Below the pieces are notes generated by a model, which did no database searches, was not told the DNA's origin, and was given only the letters and a program-made list of their open reading frames with translations. DNA of 64,000 nucleotides, taken from positions 186,001 through 250,000 of the forward strand of contig BGKB01000054.1 of NCBI GenBank assembly GCA_003116975.1. Reading direction: 5' to 3'. Positions 23,201 to 34,824 of this stretch are shown piece after piece (the stretch's first letter is position 1; each line of letters opens with the position of its first letter). The DNA comes from Aurantiochytrium sp. KH105. Lineage: Eukaryota > Sar > Bigyra > Thraustochytrida > Thraustochytriidae. The translations under genes and the position numbers were made by a program.

Positions 23201-26200
23201 AACCGAAGAATTGCGAGTGCTACCATGGCCTCAATAGGGTTGCCGGAAAAACTTTGTTTCGAACCGATTGTGATGCGTTAGCAGGATAAAACTTCGTCAA
23301 ACGCCTAGAAAGAAAGACGGACTTACTTAAGCTCCTGCAGCGACTTGCTCTGCGCCATCGCGCTGGCCAGCGCCTTGGCGCCATCTGAGCCGATACTGTT
23401 GCTCCCAAGACTGCTCATTCCAGTGCGAGTAAGGGCCAGGGCAAGCATTCGGGGGCAGAGACGGCCGTGCCGTGGGCGACGTGGTGTCGCAGGAACGTTA
23501 GTCCTCATTGCTCTTTGCTGTCGATCCGGCGTCATCATGACTTACTCCAGCGTCTGCAGCGACTTGCTCTGCGCTACCGCGTCAGCCAGCGCCTTGGCGC
23601 CCTCGTCGCCGATGCTGTTGCCCCCAAGACTGCTCATTCAAGTGCGTGCGAGGGCCAGGGCACGCATGCAGAGGCCAGAGACGGCCATGCCGTGGGCAAT
23701 GCGGTGTCGCGAGGAGTTAGTCTTCGTCGTTCCTTGCTGTCGATCCGTCGTCATCATGACTTACTTCAGCGTCTGCAGCGACTTGCTCTGCGCCACCGCG
23801 TCGGCCAGCGCCTTGGCGCCCTCGTCGCCGATACTGTTGTTCTTAAGACTGCTCATTCAAGTGCGTGCGAGGGCCAGGGCAAGCATGCAGAGGCCAGAGA
23901 CGGCCATGCCTCGGACGATGTGGTGTCGCGGAGGAGTTAGTCCTCATTGCTCTTTGCTGTCGATCCGGCGTCATCATGACTTACTTCAGCGTCTGCAGCG
24001 ACTTGCTCTGCGCCGCCGCGTCGGCCAGCGCCTTGGCGCCCTCGTCGCCGATGCTGTTGAAAGAAGAGCTGGAAATCGTGTCGCTCCCAAGACTGTCCGT
24101 TTGAGTGCGTGAGTGCCAGAGCACGCATGCAGAGGCCAGAGACGGCCATGCCGTGGGCAATGCGGTGTCGCGAGGAATTAGTCTTCGTCGCTCTTTGCCG
24201 TCGATCCGTCACCATCATGACTTACTTCAGCGTCTGCAGCGACTTGCTCTGCGCCACCGCGTCGGCCAGCGCCTTGGCGCCCTCGTTGCCGATGCTGTTG
24301 CCCCCAAGACTGCTCATTCAAGTGCGTGCGAGGGCCAGGGCACGCATGCAGAGGTCAGAGACGGCCATACCGTGGGCGATGTGATGTCGCGGGGGCGTTA
24401 GTCCTCGTCGCTCTTTGCCGTCGATCCATCGTCATCATGACTTACTCCAGTTTCTGCAGCGACTTGCTCTGCGCCGCCGCGTCGGCCAGCGCCTTGGCGC
24501 CCTCGTCGCCGATGCTGCTGAAAGAAGAGCCGAACAACCCGTCGCTCCCAAGACTTACGTTTGAGTGCATGTGAGGGGCAGGGCAAGCATGCAGAGGCCA
24601 GAGACGGCCATGCCGTGGGCAATGTGGTGTCGCGGGGGCGTTAGTCCTCGTCGCTCTTTGCCGTCGATCCGTAATGACTTACTTCAGCGTCTGCAGCGAC
24701 TTGCTCTGTGCCACCGCGTCAGCCAGCGCCTTGGCGCCCTCGTCGCCGATGCTGTTGTTCCGAAGACTGCTCATTCGAGTGCGTGTGAGGGCCAGGGCAC
24801 GCATGCAGAGGTCAGAGACGGCCATGCCGTGGGCGATGTGGTGTCGCGGGGGCGTCAGTCCTCTTCGCTCTTTGCCGTCGATCCGTCATCATCATGACTT
24901 ACTTCAGCGTCTGCAGCGACTTGCTCTGCGCCGCCGCGTCGGCCAGTGCCTTGGCGCCCTCGTCGCCGATGCTGTTGAAGGAAACACTGAGTATCGTGTC
25001 GCCCCCAAGACTGTCCGTTTGAGTGCGTGAGTGCCAGAGCACGCATGCAGAGGCCAGAGACGGCCATGTCGTGGGCGATGTGGTGTTGCGGGGGCGTTAG
25101 TCCTCTTCGCTCTTTGCCGTCGATCCGTCGTCATCATGACTTACTTCAGCGTCTGCAGCGACTTGCTCTGCGCCACCGCGTCGGCCAGCGCCTTGGCGCC
25201 CTCGTCGCCGATGCTGTTGCCCCAAAGACTGCTCATTCAAGTGCGTGTGAGGGCCAGGGCAAGCATGCAGAGGCCAGAGACGGCCATGCAGTGGGCGATG
25301 TGGTGTTGCGGGGGAGTTAGTCCTTGTCAGTCTTTGCCGTCGATCCGTCGCCATCATGACTTACTCCAGCGTCTGCAGCGACTTGCTCTGCGCCACCGCG
25401 TCGGCCAGCGCCTTGGCGCCCTCGTCGCCGATGCGGCTGTCCCCAAGACTGCTTATTCAAGTGCGTGTGAGGGCCAGGGCACGCATGCAGAGGTCAGAGA
25501 CGGCCATACCGTGGGCGATGTGATGTCGCGGGGGCGTTAGTCCTCGTCGCTCTTTGCCGTCGATCCGTCGTCATCATGACTTACTTGAGCGTCTGCAGCG
25601 ACATGCTCTGCGCCACCGCGTCGGCCAGCGCCTTGGCGCCCTCGTCGCCGATGCTGCTGAAAGAAGAGCCGAACAACCCGTCGCTCCCAAGACTTACGTT
25701 TGAGTGCATGTGAGGGGCAGGGCAAGCATGCAGAGGCCAGAGACGGCCATGCCGTGGGCAATGTGGTGTCGCGGGGGCGTTAGTCCTCGTCGCTCTTTGC
25801 CGTCGATCCGTAATGACTTACTCCAGTGTCTGCAGCGACTTGTTCTGCGCCACCGCGTCGGCGAGTGCCTTGGCGCCCTTCGAGCCGATGCTGTTGTCCC
25901 GAAGACTGCTCATTCGAGTGCGTGTCAGGGTCAGGGACCAAAGACGGCCCCATACCATGAACGATGCGGTGTCGCGGGGGCGTTAGTCCTCGTCGGTCTT
26001 TGCCGTCGATCCGTCATCATCATGACTTACTTCAACGTCTGCAGCGACTTGCTCTGCGCCACCGCGTCGGCCAGCGCCTTGGCGCCCTCGTCGCCGATGC
26101 TGTTGCCCCAAAGACTGCTCATTTAAGTGCATGTAAGGGCCAGGGCACGCATGCAGAGGCCAGAGACGGCCATACGGTGGACAATGCAGTGTCGCGGGCG

Positions 26201-27425
26201 CGTTAGTCCTCGTCGCTCTTTGCCGTCGATCCGTAATGACTTACTCCAGTGTCTGCAGCGACTTGTTCTGCGCCACCGCGTCGGCGAGTGCCTTGGCGCC
26301 CTTCGAGCCGATGCTGTTGTCCCGAAGACTGCTCATTCGAGTGCGTGTCAGGGTCAGGGACCAAAAACGGCCCCATACCATGAACGATGCGGTGTCGCGG
26401 GGGCGTTAGTCCTCGTCGGTCTTTGCCGTCGATCCGTCATCATCATGACTTACTTCAACGTCTGCAGCGACTTGCTCTGCGCCACCGCGTCGGCCAGCGC
26501 CTTGGCGCCCTCGTTGCCGATGCTGTTGCCCCCAAGACTGCTCATTCAAGTGCGTGTGAGGGCCAGGGCACGCATGCAGAGGCCAGAGACGGCCATGCAG
26601 TGGGCGATGTGGTGTTGCGGGGGCGTTAGTCCTCGTTGCTCTTTGCCATCGATCCGTGGTCAGCATGACTTACTTGAGCGTCTGCAGCGACTTGCTCTGC
26701 GCCACCGCGTCGGCCAGCGCCTTGGCGCCCTCGTCGCCGATGCTGTTGTGACGAAGACTGCTCATTCGAGTACGTGTGAGGGCCAGGGCAAGCATGCAGA
26801 GGCCAGAGACGGCCATGCAGTGGGCGATGTGGTGTTGCGGGGGAGTTAGTCCTCGTCAGTCTTTGCCGTCGATCGGTCGTCATTATGACTTACTCCAGTG
26901 TCTGCAGCGACTTGCTCTGCGCCACCGCGTCGGCCAGCACCTTGGCGCCCTCGTCGCCGATGCGGTTGCTCGAAAGACTGCTCGTTCGAGTGCGTGTGAG
27001 GGCCAGGGCAAGCATGTAGAGGCCAGAGACGGCCATGCCGTGGGGGATGTGGTGTTCGCAGGAGAGTTAGTGCTCGTCGCTCTTTGCCGTCGATCTGTCG
27101 TCATCATGGCTTACTCGAGTTCCTGCAGCGACTTGCTCTGCGCCACCGCGTCGGCCAGCGCCTTGGCGCCCTCGTCGCCGATGCTGTTGTGAGGAAGACT
27201 GCTCATTCAAGTGCGTGTGAGGGCCAGGGCAAGAATGCAGAGGCCGGAGACGGCCATGCCGGGGGCAATGTGGTGTCACGGGGAAGTTAGTCCTCATCGC
27301 TCTTTGCCGTCAATCTGTCGTCATCATGTCTCCATTTGCTTTCTTGGCGCTTACACTATCTCGAATTCGCCATCGAATATGGCCTTGGTGGCCTTTGCGA
27401 CCACCTCGTTCTTCGTGATGGGCAT
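20203..27425 (-). CDS. LRR-Roc-COR-TIR (ROCO family) protein, 20 exons
   Basis: Exons on the minus strand: 27425-27355 (start ATG 27425), 18 LRR exons (27198-27115 down to 23410-23327), and one large exon 23251-20203. All introns are phase 2. The sum is 4728 nt, giving 1575 residues with no internal stop. Residues 1-24 are a leader. Residues ~25-560 are 18 RNI/NLRC3-type LRRs (NSIGDEGAKALADAVAQ). The Roc GTPase has a P-loop GPQAVGKTS at 645-653, a G3 motif WDFGGQQE at 701-708 and TKAD at 764-767. COR follows (for example DPAWLIEVMRSIYRHDL near 927-943). Residues ~1400-1550 are TIR-like: YDVFLSHSW, WFDTEDLQGSDM, then NYCKLE with Glu1489 at the position of the TIR NADase catalytic glutamate. 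Most ROCO proteins end in a kinase; none is present here. I infer a GTPase-regulated sensor with a TIR output. Domain calls are firm; function is not. Confidence 0.9.
23327..27198 (-). repeat. Array of 18 LRR exon-intron units (~210-240 bp each)
   Basis: Plus-coordinate exons are 23327-23410, 23546-23629, 23765-23848, 23985-24092, 24226-24309, 24446-24553, 24683-24766, 24903-25010, 25145-25228, 25365-25448, 25585-25692, 25822-25905, 26031-26114, 26245-26328, 26454-26537, 26674-26757, 26894-26977 and 27115-27198. Fourteen are 84 bp and four are 108 bp, with an in-frame 24-bp insert. Introns are 125-137 bp and nearly identical, ending in GAGCAG or similar and starting with GTAAGTC (GTAAGCC in the first). 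Larger duplicated blocks are visible: the 84/108/84 trio at 24226-24766 recurs at 25365-25905, and 25822-26114 recurs at 26245-26537. Confidence 0.92.
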
Positions 27426-28394
27426 TGTCTCGTCGTTTTCGCCTCCTTCACGTCCTCGGCGGGAAACGGAGCTCGTTCTCATCGATCACGGAGCCGAGCC
27501 CTTCGCCAAGGCGGACGCTTTCGCCTCGCGTTTGGCAATCTCGTCCGCGCGGGATGATCCTGACGGCGCGCAGTGCGCGCTCGTGCAGCTGCACGGCGAG
27601 CGAAGGGCGGGCGGGCGAGCGCGTGCGTTGACCTTGTCTTGGCTTCCGTTCAGAGGTTGCAGTTTTGCTCTTCGCTTTCGCGCAAGTACTGTACGAAATC
27701 GTCGCGAAGCGTGCGCACTACAGGCCTGGACAGCGGCCACTGCACGGAGGGCTGCGGGGCGCTCTCCAAGGACTGATTCCGTGTATCCCAGGGAGGGACC
27801 ACTCAGTGAGCGAGAGCGATCGCCCCTCAGTCTTCGCGAACGCCCCGCACTCCGCGGCGCGTGCAGCGACTTTCTCTAAAAAGCCGCAGAGCAGAGGGAA
27901 GTGGCGCTGGGAGGTAGGGCGCGTCGTCGCTGGCAGCCTAAGACTGCGGGAGGTCTGCGTTCTGCTGCGGAGACGCCGAGGTTGCGCGGAGACGTGGAGT
28001 CGTGGTATAGCGTGAATAGTGCATGCCAAGTATTGACTGTGAAGTGCATTTTACGGATTTATCTAAAGTAGGCCCAAAAAGGGAGAGAGGGAAGAGAATG
28101 AGAGGGACGCATGACGCCTGCGAGTTTTCTATGTGAGGAGGACGGCCTGTGTCGGCTGTGGCCAGTCTCAGCGGCGCTGAGTGGACATATCAAGTATGTC
28201 CCCGTCTGGTATGACTTTGAGTCATCGATTCTTTGACACAAGGCGACAATTAAAGAGCAGAGAATCTTGGATGGGCTTAGTTTAAAGGCGCGCGGACTCA
28301 TTCTGAGCGTGCTCGAGTGAGTCGCGCAAATGAAATTTCGTTCGGTGTTTCGTTCGTCGAATTAGTAGATTTATGCTCATTTGCGGCACGCTTC
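27426..28394. other. Upstream region of the ROCO gene, no gene seen
   Basis: Contains the presumed 5' UTR and promoter of the ROCO gene (27426 upward) and the spacer before the G8 pseudogene. The first ~550 bp are GC-rich; the rest is AT-richer with stops in all frames. No domain was recognised. Confidence 0.45.
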
Positions 28395-30228
28395 CTATGA
28401 ATCAGAGATCAGTGTAGCTGCGCGGCCCGGAAATGGACTTTTATCAATACTTGTGCCGCCATCGAGTTCAGAAAGGAGCGCGTATGTTTTCTTGTTGGAC
28501 CCCTTGGCCGTGTAATTCAAGCGCGTGCACGTTTCGGCGTCACGGTAAGCGGTTCGACAAGCTTGCCAAGTCTTGACGTCTGCAATGTGATCAAGCACCT
28601 TGCGCTGCGGTTCTTTTATTTTGACAGAATCGATGCACAGGTTCCGCACTTGATCATGTGAGAACGCCTGCAGTCCATTCGTTCTTGCGAATTATTTCGT
28701 GGTCCTGTCCACGAAGCAACATGCACCTTTTGCGCTTCGCAAAGAGATTAAACTTGCCATACTCAGCGTCCGCGAAGCAAGCCTGCTGGCATACCTCGGT
28801 GGTGTCGATCTTCAACTGGACCTTGATCTTGGTCTGCTTGGTGGGCTTAATGTAGAGACTTTCGCCAGTCGTCACGTTGAGGCCCGGGACGCAGCGGTCA
28901 AAGGCGGCGGCAAAGCTCCCCATTCCAAAGCCGTAGTCCTCGCAGACGGCTGAAGCGTCACAAGCAGACTTTGCGCAGTAAGCAGAATTGGTCGAATTGA
29001 GCTTGCAACATGAATAGAACATGATGGCCTTGGGCATTTTCACGATGGCAAATCCTGCGTTATCACCAGAAGCGGCGTTGCCAATGTACGAGTTGTACAC
29101 ATTGGTAATGTAGATGCCGCTGGCCGTGGTGTTGGCGGGCTGGGTGAGCTTATTCGAGCTGTAAACGTTCTCCATGAACGGTGCACCAGAGGTCCATAAA
29201 GTGGACGTGGCTGGCCAGGTGTAGGCAAGTGTGTTCTTTTCTTCGACGCCATCTTCGCCGCTGTAAAAGCCGTGACTGATGGCGTCATACGCGACGTTGT
29301 CTTGAAGAAGGGTGTTATTGGTGCTGTGGATGGTGGTGCAGCGTAGAATGTATGGTGCATACTCGAATGTTTGAGGTATGAGCGACTACCGCCTTCACCG
29401 ATCAAGTGCACGTGCCACATATAGCCCGGTAGCACGTTGGTCTGGCTCATGCGGTAGAGCTCGACGCCCTCGAAACGAGTCGTGGCATTCGGACCCATGG
29501 CAATCGTGTGCCCGCCATAGCCCGTCAGCCACTTGTGCTCGCACGGGTACGTGCCGTAGCCGCTGCTTTCGCAAATGTCATCGTCCGTATCGGTGGGCTC
29601 GGATGTCTCGTCGCCTTGAATGGCTATGTTGCGCGAAAGTAGATCCACCTCGCTCTGGTACTCGGGACCGCCATAGTGCGTGTATGCGAGAGCCTCGGTG
29701 AGCGTGATGCGCGAGAACGAACTCGCCTTTAACGTGCACATTGGCAATCTCGCACACCTTCTTGCGATGCCAGTCACGAGAGTCCTTGATTTCCGTTCCC
29801 GTGAGCACGAGGTGTTGGCCAGCGCGTTAGTTTACACGATGCTGAAGGTATATTTGGGTGTCTCCTGCCGCGGCCGTAGAGACCAAACGTGTCCAGATCG
29901 GATGAAAAATGCTGCCGTGAATGTCGAGGGTCCCCGTGCCAACCGCGGCGATGCCCTTGTACCAGACCGGGGCGGGAAGGCTGTCGGGGCGATCGCCATG
30001 CAAGGTGATGACAATGTCGCTGTGCAGACGGCAGTTCAGAGCCGAGAGTGAACTTGCCCTCGACCTGCATGCCGGATTTATTAAAGATGTCGCTTCGTCC
30101 GAAAAAATGAGCTCTAAAGATGCTGGGATGGTGATTTTGCCGACGCAAGTATCAAAAATCATTTGAACAGCGCTATCTTGTAAGTAGGGCTGAATTCGAG
30201 AGAGGCGAGCCAGCTGCGCATTATACAT
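28395..30228 (-). pseudogene. G8-domain / CEMIP-fibrocystin-like gene, decayed
   Basis: Successive minus-strand segments in different frames line up with one G8-type extracellular protein. In order they are: GKITIPASLELIFSDEA; QVEGKFTLGSEL in another frame; IVITLHGDRPDSLPAPV and LDIHGSIFHPIWTRL back in the first frame; an in-frame TAA (plus 29827-29829) inside AAAGDTQIYLQHRVN-stop-RAGQHLVLTG; a frameshift near 29.70-29.75 kb before RITLTEALAY and EVDLLSRNIAIQGDE; another near 29.35 kb before RCTTIHSTNNTLLQDNVAYD; then two PAN/apple-like segments separated by a stop near 28.65 kb. Intact relatives are secreted or membrane glycoproteins with a G8 domain and beta-helix repeats. At least five disruptions make this a pseudogene unless the assembly is poor. 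Three cysteines expected from the apple pattern read as Tyr (plus 28482-28484, 28545-28547, 28759-28761). Confidence 0.8.
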
Positions 30229-31669
30229 GCGCCGGCTTTTTTCCTTTCAGGCATCGTCTCAAATAACATGTATTTCTCACGTCCTCGACTCTTACTTGAC
30301 GCAAGGACGAATCAAAACCATGGCAGTGCCTGCAAAGTTGCTTTTATCTGCAATGGTTCATCTGAACAAGACGAAAGGCCGTATAAGCTGAAAGAGTCGG
30401 AGCAAAGGAGGTAGGACAGGCTGGCTCACAAAGGCATAGAGCTAGTGGCTCCTCTCCGAAGTTTTGGCGTGAAATGTTCAGCCTCACATTCAATGCAAGA
30501 GTCCAAAGAAAAGAAACATTGAAAGCCTGGCACGGAAGCGCGTTGCAAACGCTTCTTCTTTTCCATGTTCCTTCGGTTAGCATCCGCCGGTCATCTTGCC
30601 GTCGCACGCAAAAATTGTGGCGTCGTGATGCGACGGTGGGGCTTTCCAGACACGTTGTTGGGGCTCCAACCATTCTTTGTGCGGGTAGGTAAAGACGCGT
30701 CGCAGAGAGGTTCCTCTTCCTCCACTTAAAGGCGATGCTTACAGCTTTTTGCTCCCACACAGAGGGGGAGAGAGAGAAGCCCCGCTTTCGCTGTCGGGAA
30801 CGGGCGTGGGGTCCCGCGTCTCCGCGCAGGTCCTGAACACGCACTTGTCACATGGATTTCGGTCGAGGTACGCTTACGGAGCCTCGTCGCAGTTTTTTTG
30901 CTTCGCAGGCTCTGTGGACCATTGCTTTATTGTTAGTCGAAAGATAGACACTGGGGCGTCTTTTCGTTCGAAGCCCGGTCCCGGAAAGCGCGCGCTGTAG
31001 CTACTCGCGACTGGCTTGAGATGGTTCGGGCTTGTGAGCGGCTGCTGCTGCTGCTGCAGCTGCTGCTGCTGCTGTGTTTACAGAGAAGGATCTGTCAAAA
31101 TATCTTTCCTTTTCTTTTCTCGCGCGCACGTCATCCAGAGTACTTTGACTTGCAAGGCGTGATGGCGCCACGACTACGATTATTATTTCGCTGGTCTATA
31201 TCTGGCTTGCTGACAGTGACTGGCGGCTGCTCGCCATGATCGTTTTTCTTTCGGCGCCAATGAAGAAGATGGCTCTCCTGCGTGCTTTTTCCGTTCTCGT
31301 AAAGTATCATAGTTGGTCGATTGATTGGCTGTCTGGCTGGCTGTCTGGCGGGGTTGATGAGCTAACTGCAGCAGCAGCTGCTGCTGGTGGGCGGGCCTCC
31401 AGCTCCATCCCGATTGCCCTGCTAGCTTGTTGACATCTTCCTCTTTCGTCGTAATGGCAACTCCAAGCCAACTTGCTCGGTCTCACAACCGCTCGCGCAG
31501 TCCCAACGGCGCTCGCTCGGAGTTTTCCGACCTTTGCTTTTCGATGTTGGTGCGCTAGACTTGCCACGCAGCTGCAGGGTTCGCATAAAGACGACCTCGT
31601 CTTGATGGGTGGATGAACTGCCAGGCTGATGGATGGATGGATGGATGGCGCTCCGCCCTTGGGCTGCCA
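30229..31669. other. Spacer with no supportable gene
   Basis: A minus frame of 166 codons at 30344-30844 has no recognisable motif and unremarkable composition, so I do not call it. CTG trinucleotide runs occur at 31038-31075 and GCTG/CTGG runs at about 31325-31350. A GGAT tetranucleotide run at 31627-31645 precedes the coiled-coil remnant. Confidence 0.4.
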
Positions 31670-32047
31670 TCTTTTTCCTTTCTTCGCAGGAGCCCTCCAC
31701 GATGGCCTTCTGTTCAGACGCAGTCGCCCCGGCCGCGTGGAGGGCGACTGCCTGCGAAGCGACATTTGCAGCGAGCGCCACGATCGCTGTCTCGCTCGGG
31801 CTTGATCGCTTCCTCCTGGCGCCAGGTCTGCACCTTGCGTTCGCAGGCCTCTCTCTCTGCACGCACTGCCGGTCTTCGGAGCGTGGCCTCGTGTCGCCGC
31901 CAGGAAGTCCGCCTCGTACCATCGAACGAATGGCTGATCGGCCTGGAAACCACGAACCAAGCAGCGCATCCCAGCCGCCATGATGATCTTCCTCGCGCAA
32001 GACGCCTTGGCGCTCTCAGCTTCGGGCCCTCCCATGTATTTGTTCAT
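31670..32047 (-). pseudogene. Coiled-coil protein fragment with frameshifts
   Basis: Reading down the minus strand, three frames in turn look like one Ala/Glu-rich helical protein. The first has GMRCLVRGFQADQPFVRWYE and DFLAATR from an ATG at 32047. The second has REACERKVQTWRQEEAIK. The third has SETAIVALAANVASQ, AVALHAAGATASEQKAIVE and GSCEERKK. Each shift occurs without a plausible splice junction, so I read this as a decayed gene or isolated fragment. A further helical piece (ASIELKEIAAAQLENERAWR) lies upstream on the same strand at about 33150-33245 and may have belonged to it. The family is unknown. Confidence 0.4.
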
Positions 32048-34791
32048 GTATACCCGTCCATCATGGCGGCGCCGTCGACCACTCGACTGGGACGGGCGCG
32101 CATGAAGACAGAAAGATACGCAGTGGCCCCGTCCCGTGAAGACACCTGCGGCGCAGACGCTCGCCGCCGCGCCGCGCGAACGAGGCGGCGTGAGGTCCTT
32201 GGGTCGGGGTCATCTTCGATGGCCATGGTCAATGGCCATGGTCGATGGCCATGGCGATGCCACAACGGCCGAGGGCGGGGAGCGGGGGCGGCAAAGGCGG
32301 CGGCGGCGGCGGCGGCGCTGGCGTCGATGGCGGCCGCGTCGATTTCCCCGGCAGCTGAGCATCTCGCCGCGGCGACGAACAGCTCGTCGCTGGGAAGGAA
32401 GCGCGGCCTCTGCGGAGCTGCGCCTCGGCGCGCCGCAAAGAGAGGAAGAGGAAAAGAAAGATTGAAAGAAAGAAATCAATGGAAAGAAAGAAAGAAAGAA
32501 GAAAAAAAGAAAGGAAAAATGAAAGACTGAAAGAAAGGATGGAAGAAGGAAAAGAAAAACAAGGAAAAAGGATGGAATGGCGTGCCATGTCGTGCCATGC
32601 ATGCCCTGAAAAAAAGAAATGATGGCCAAGAAAAAAGGGGATCGGGAAGTGGAAAAATCTGAATTGCGCGAGATAGCGAATACCTACACTACTAACGACC
32701 GGGCGCGGGCGATAAACGGGCGGAGCTCGTTTGGCGGTGTCTTGCTTGGGCCCCGCTTGGACTGTTAACCTTCCATTCCATTACATTTCATTTCGTTTGG
32801 ATGCAAGACATTTCATTTCGTTGCGTCTGCGCCTTGGTCTCTCAGGTTGGTCTTGGTTTCCATTCGAGTTGGTTGGATTGCTCTCTCTTGGGTTGGTTTG
32901 CTGGCTGGAAGGTTTGCCGTAGTACGATGGCATACCCAGGGAGGGCGGGTGTGCGCTGTTGCAGCTGGCTGCTGTCCACACCATGGATCGCGGCAGGCCG
33001 CGCAGTAGCCAGCTGCAGATGCAGCCAGAGCGCATGCAAACGGCGTGTTTGCGTGCGTGCCGGGACTTGCGCTGATTGCCGGCGAAGCCGAGAGGCACGA
33101 GCTTGCTTTCAGCAGCAGCGGTTGGCGCGGTGACGGATGAACATCGTCCGAATCCCCAGCTTTGGCGGTTGATTTCCCAATCTCTCCAAGCTCGCTCATT
33201 TTCCAGCTGCGCTGCCGCTATCTCCTTGAGCTCGATCGAGGCCATGTTTCTTCCCTTTCTCAAGGACGGGAGCTCCCTCGGTTCGCTGACCGACCCAAGG
33301 ACTCACGCAAGCGAGTAAGCGAGCGGTTGGCGGTTGGCGGCTCCACGTCCATCCATCCATCCATCCATTCATCCATCCGCCGTGGGCATCCTCTCTCAAC
33401 GCGAGCTCCTCCTCCTCCCTCCTCGTCCCGCCCTTGCGCAGGTTCGTCGTGTCGCCGTCGCTCTTTTTCCGTCGCCGCCCGTGCTTTCTTTCTTTCTACT
33501 GTTGCTTTCTCCCGCGAGGAGACAGCGCGAACGCCAGGCCAATTCTCCAGGCTCGGGGGTGTGCGCCGCGCCGCCTCCGCCTCGCGGATAGAGCTAGATA
33601 GTAGCCAGATGGATAGATGGCGTTGATCAACGCCGTCCCAGCTTCGCCTCCCCGCCTCCGGCAGCAGCCTGCTAGCCCAGCCCGGTCGCGAGTCGCAGTC
33701 GCAGTCGCTTGCTCTTGCTCTTGCTCTTGCTCCTGCTCTTGCTCTTTCGCTGCGTACGCGCGTGCGTGCGTGCGTGCACCCGCGACCGCGACGCGCGGCC
33801 AACGGTCGCTCGTACTCGCTCCTCCCTCGCCGCAACGGCGCCGCGGATCGATCGATCGATTGGTCGAGGCGGGCTTGGCTTGGCTTTCATTCTTTCTTCC
33901 TTCTTTCTTTCTTTCTTTCTTTCTTTCTTTCATTCATTCTTTCTTTCTTTCTTTCATTCTTTCTTTCTTTTTCCGCGCCTTCCATGGCTTTCTTCGAACT
34001 TTTTTTTCCAATTGTTTTTATTTTTATTTTGTTTTATTTTTCTTTCTTTTTTTCTTTCTTTTGCGCCAGGAAGGTGGCGCGGCCAACTTGCCACTTGGCT
34101 TGGCGATTGATTGACTGATCCGCAGCGCTCGCTGCCAAGTGAGCCCGAAGCAAGGCGCCGCCGGAGGTGCGGCGGCGCAGCTTCGTTCCGAGCCGCGGCA
34201 GCTCGCACCGCGCCGCGGCTCCGTGTCGAAGCGGGGAAAATGCGGCGCAGAGAAGCCAGCGAGCGGGAGGGCGAGCGTTCAAAAAGTGGACTCCGAGGAT
34301 CAGCGAGGCGCACGCGCCCGCCCGCCCGCCCTCATTCGCTCCCTCCCCCGCTCCGTCCGTGCCGCAGCGGCGTCCGCGAGGAAGGGAGGGGAGAGAGGGG
34401 AGGACGGAGGCCGGGAGCGCGCGCAGGTCTCCGGGAGCGGCGGCGCGCAGGAGCGAGCGCAGAAAGTCCGCGCGTTTGGCAAGGCACGCATGGTGTGGTG
34501 CCGCGTTTTATGAAGGGGATTTCGGAATCTAGTAGTAGTCTTACTTACTAGGTGAGCACGCGCGACAACGGGGACCGGGACGAGCGCCGCGTCCCCGGGA
34601 GCGCGCGAGCGTTGGCACGAGGCTGGAAAGGCGTCCAGGCTCTGCCTTTGCGCTGCCTGCTTGCCTGTCTGTCTGTCTGTCTGTCTGTCTGTCTGCGTCG
34701 CGCGCACGGACGCGCGGAACCGCCGAGTTTGGAGCGAGCGAGGGAGGCGCGAGGGAGGGAGCTCGGCGAGAACCCTCGCTCTGGGAGCGCC

Positions 34792-34824
<33 letters not shown>

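Noticed and set aside
23345-27192. Plus-strand frames with repeated RQRLGALVADAV-like peptides
   Set aside because: Antisense shadow of the LRR exon array; the minus strand gives canonical LRRs and consistent GT-AG splice sites.
23327-27198. Considered as a CRISPR-like array because of regular repeat and spacer spacing
   Set aside because: Repeats are 84-bp coding LRR exons and the spacers are nearly identical introns, the opposite of unique CRISPR spacers; the genome is eukaryotic.
30344-30844. 166-codon minus-strand open frame
   Set aside because: No recognisable motif, no start context support and no similarity to neighbours; length is not exceptional here.
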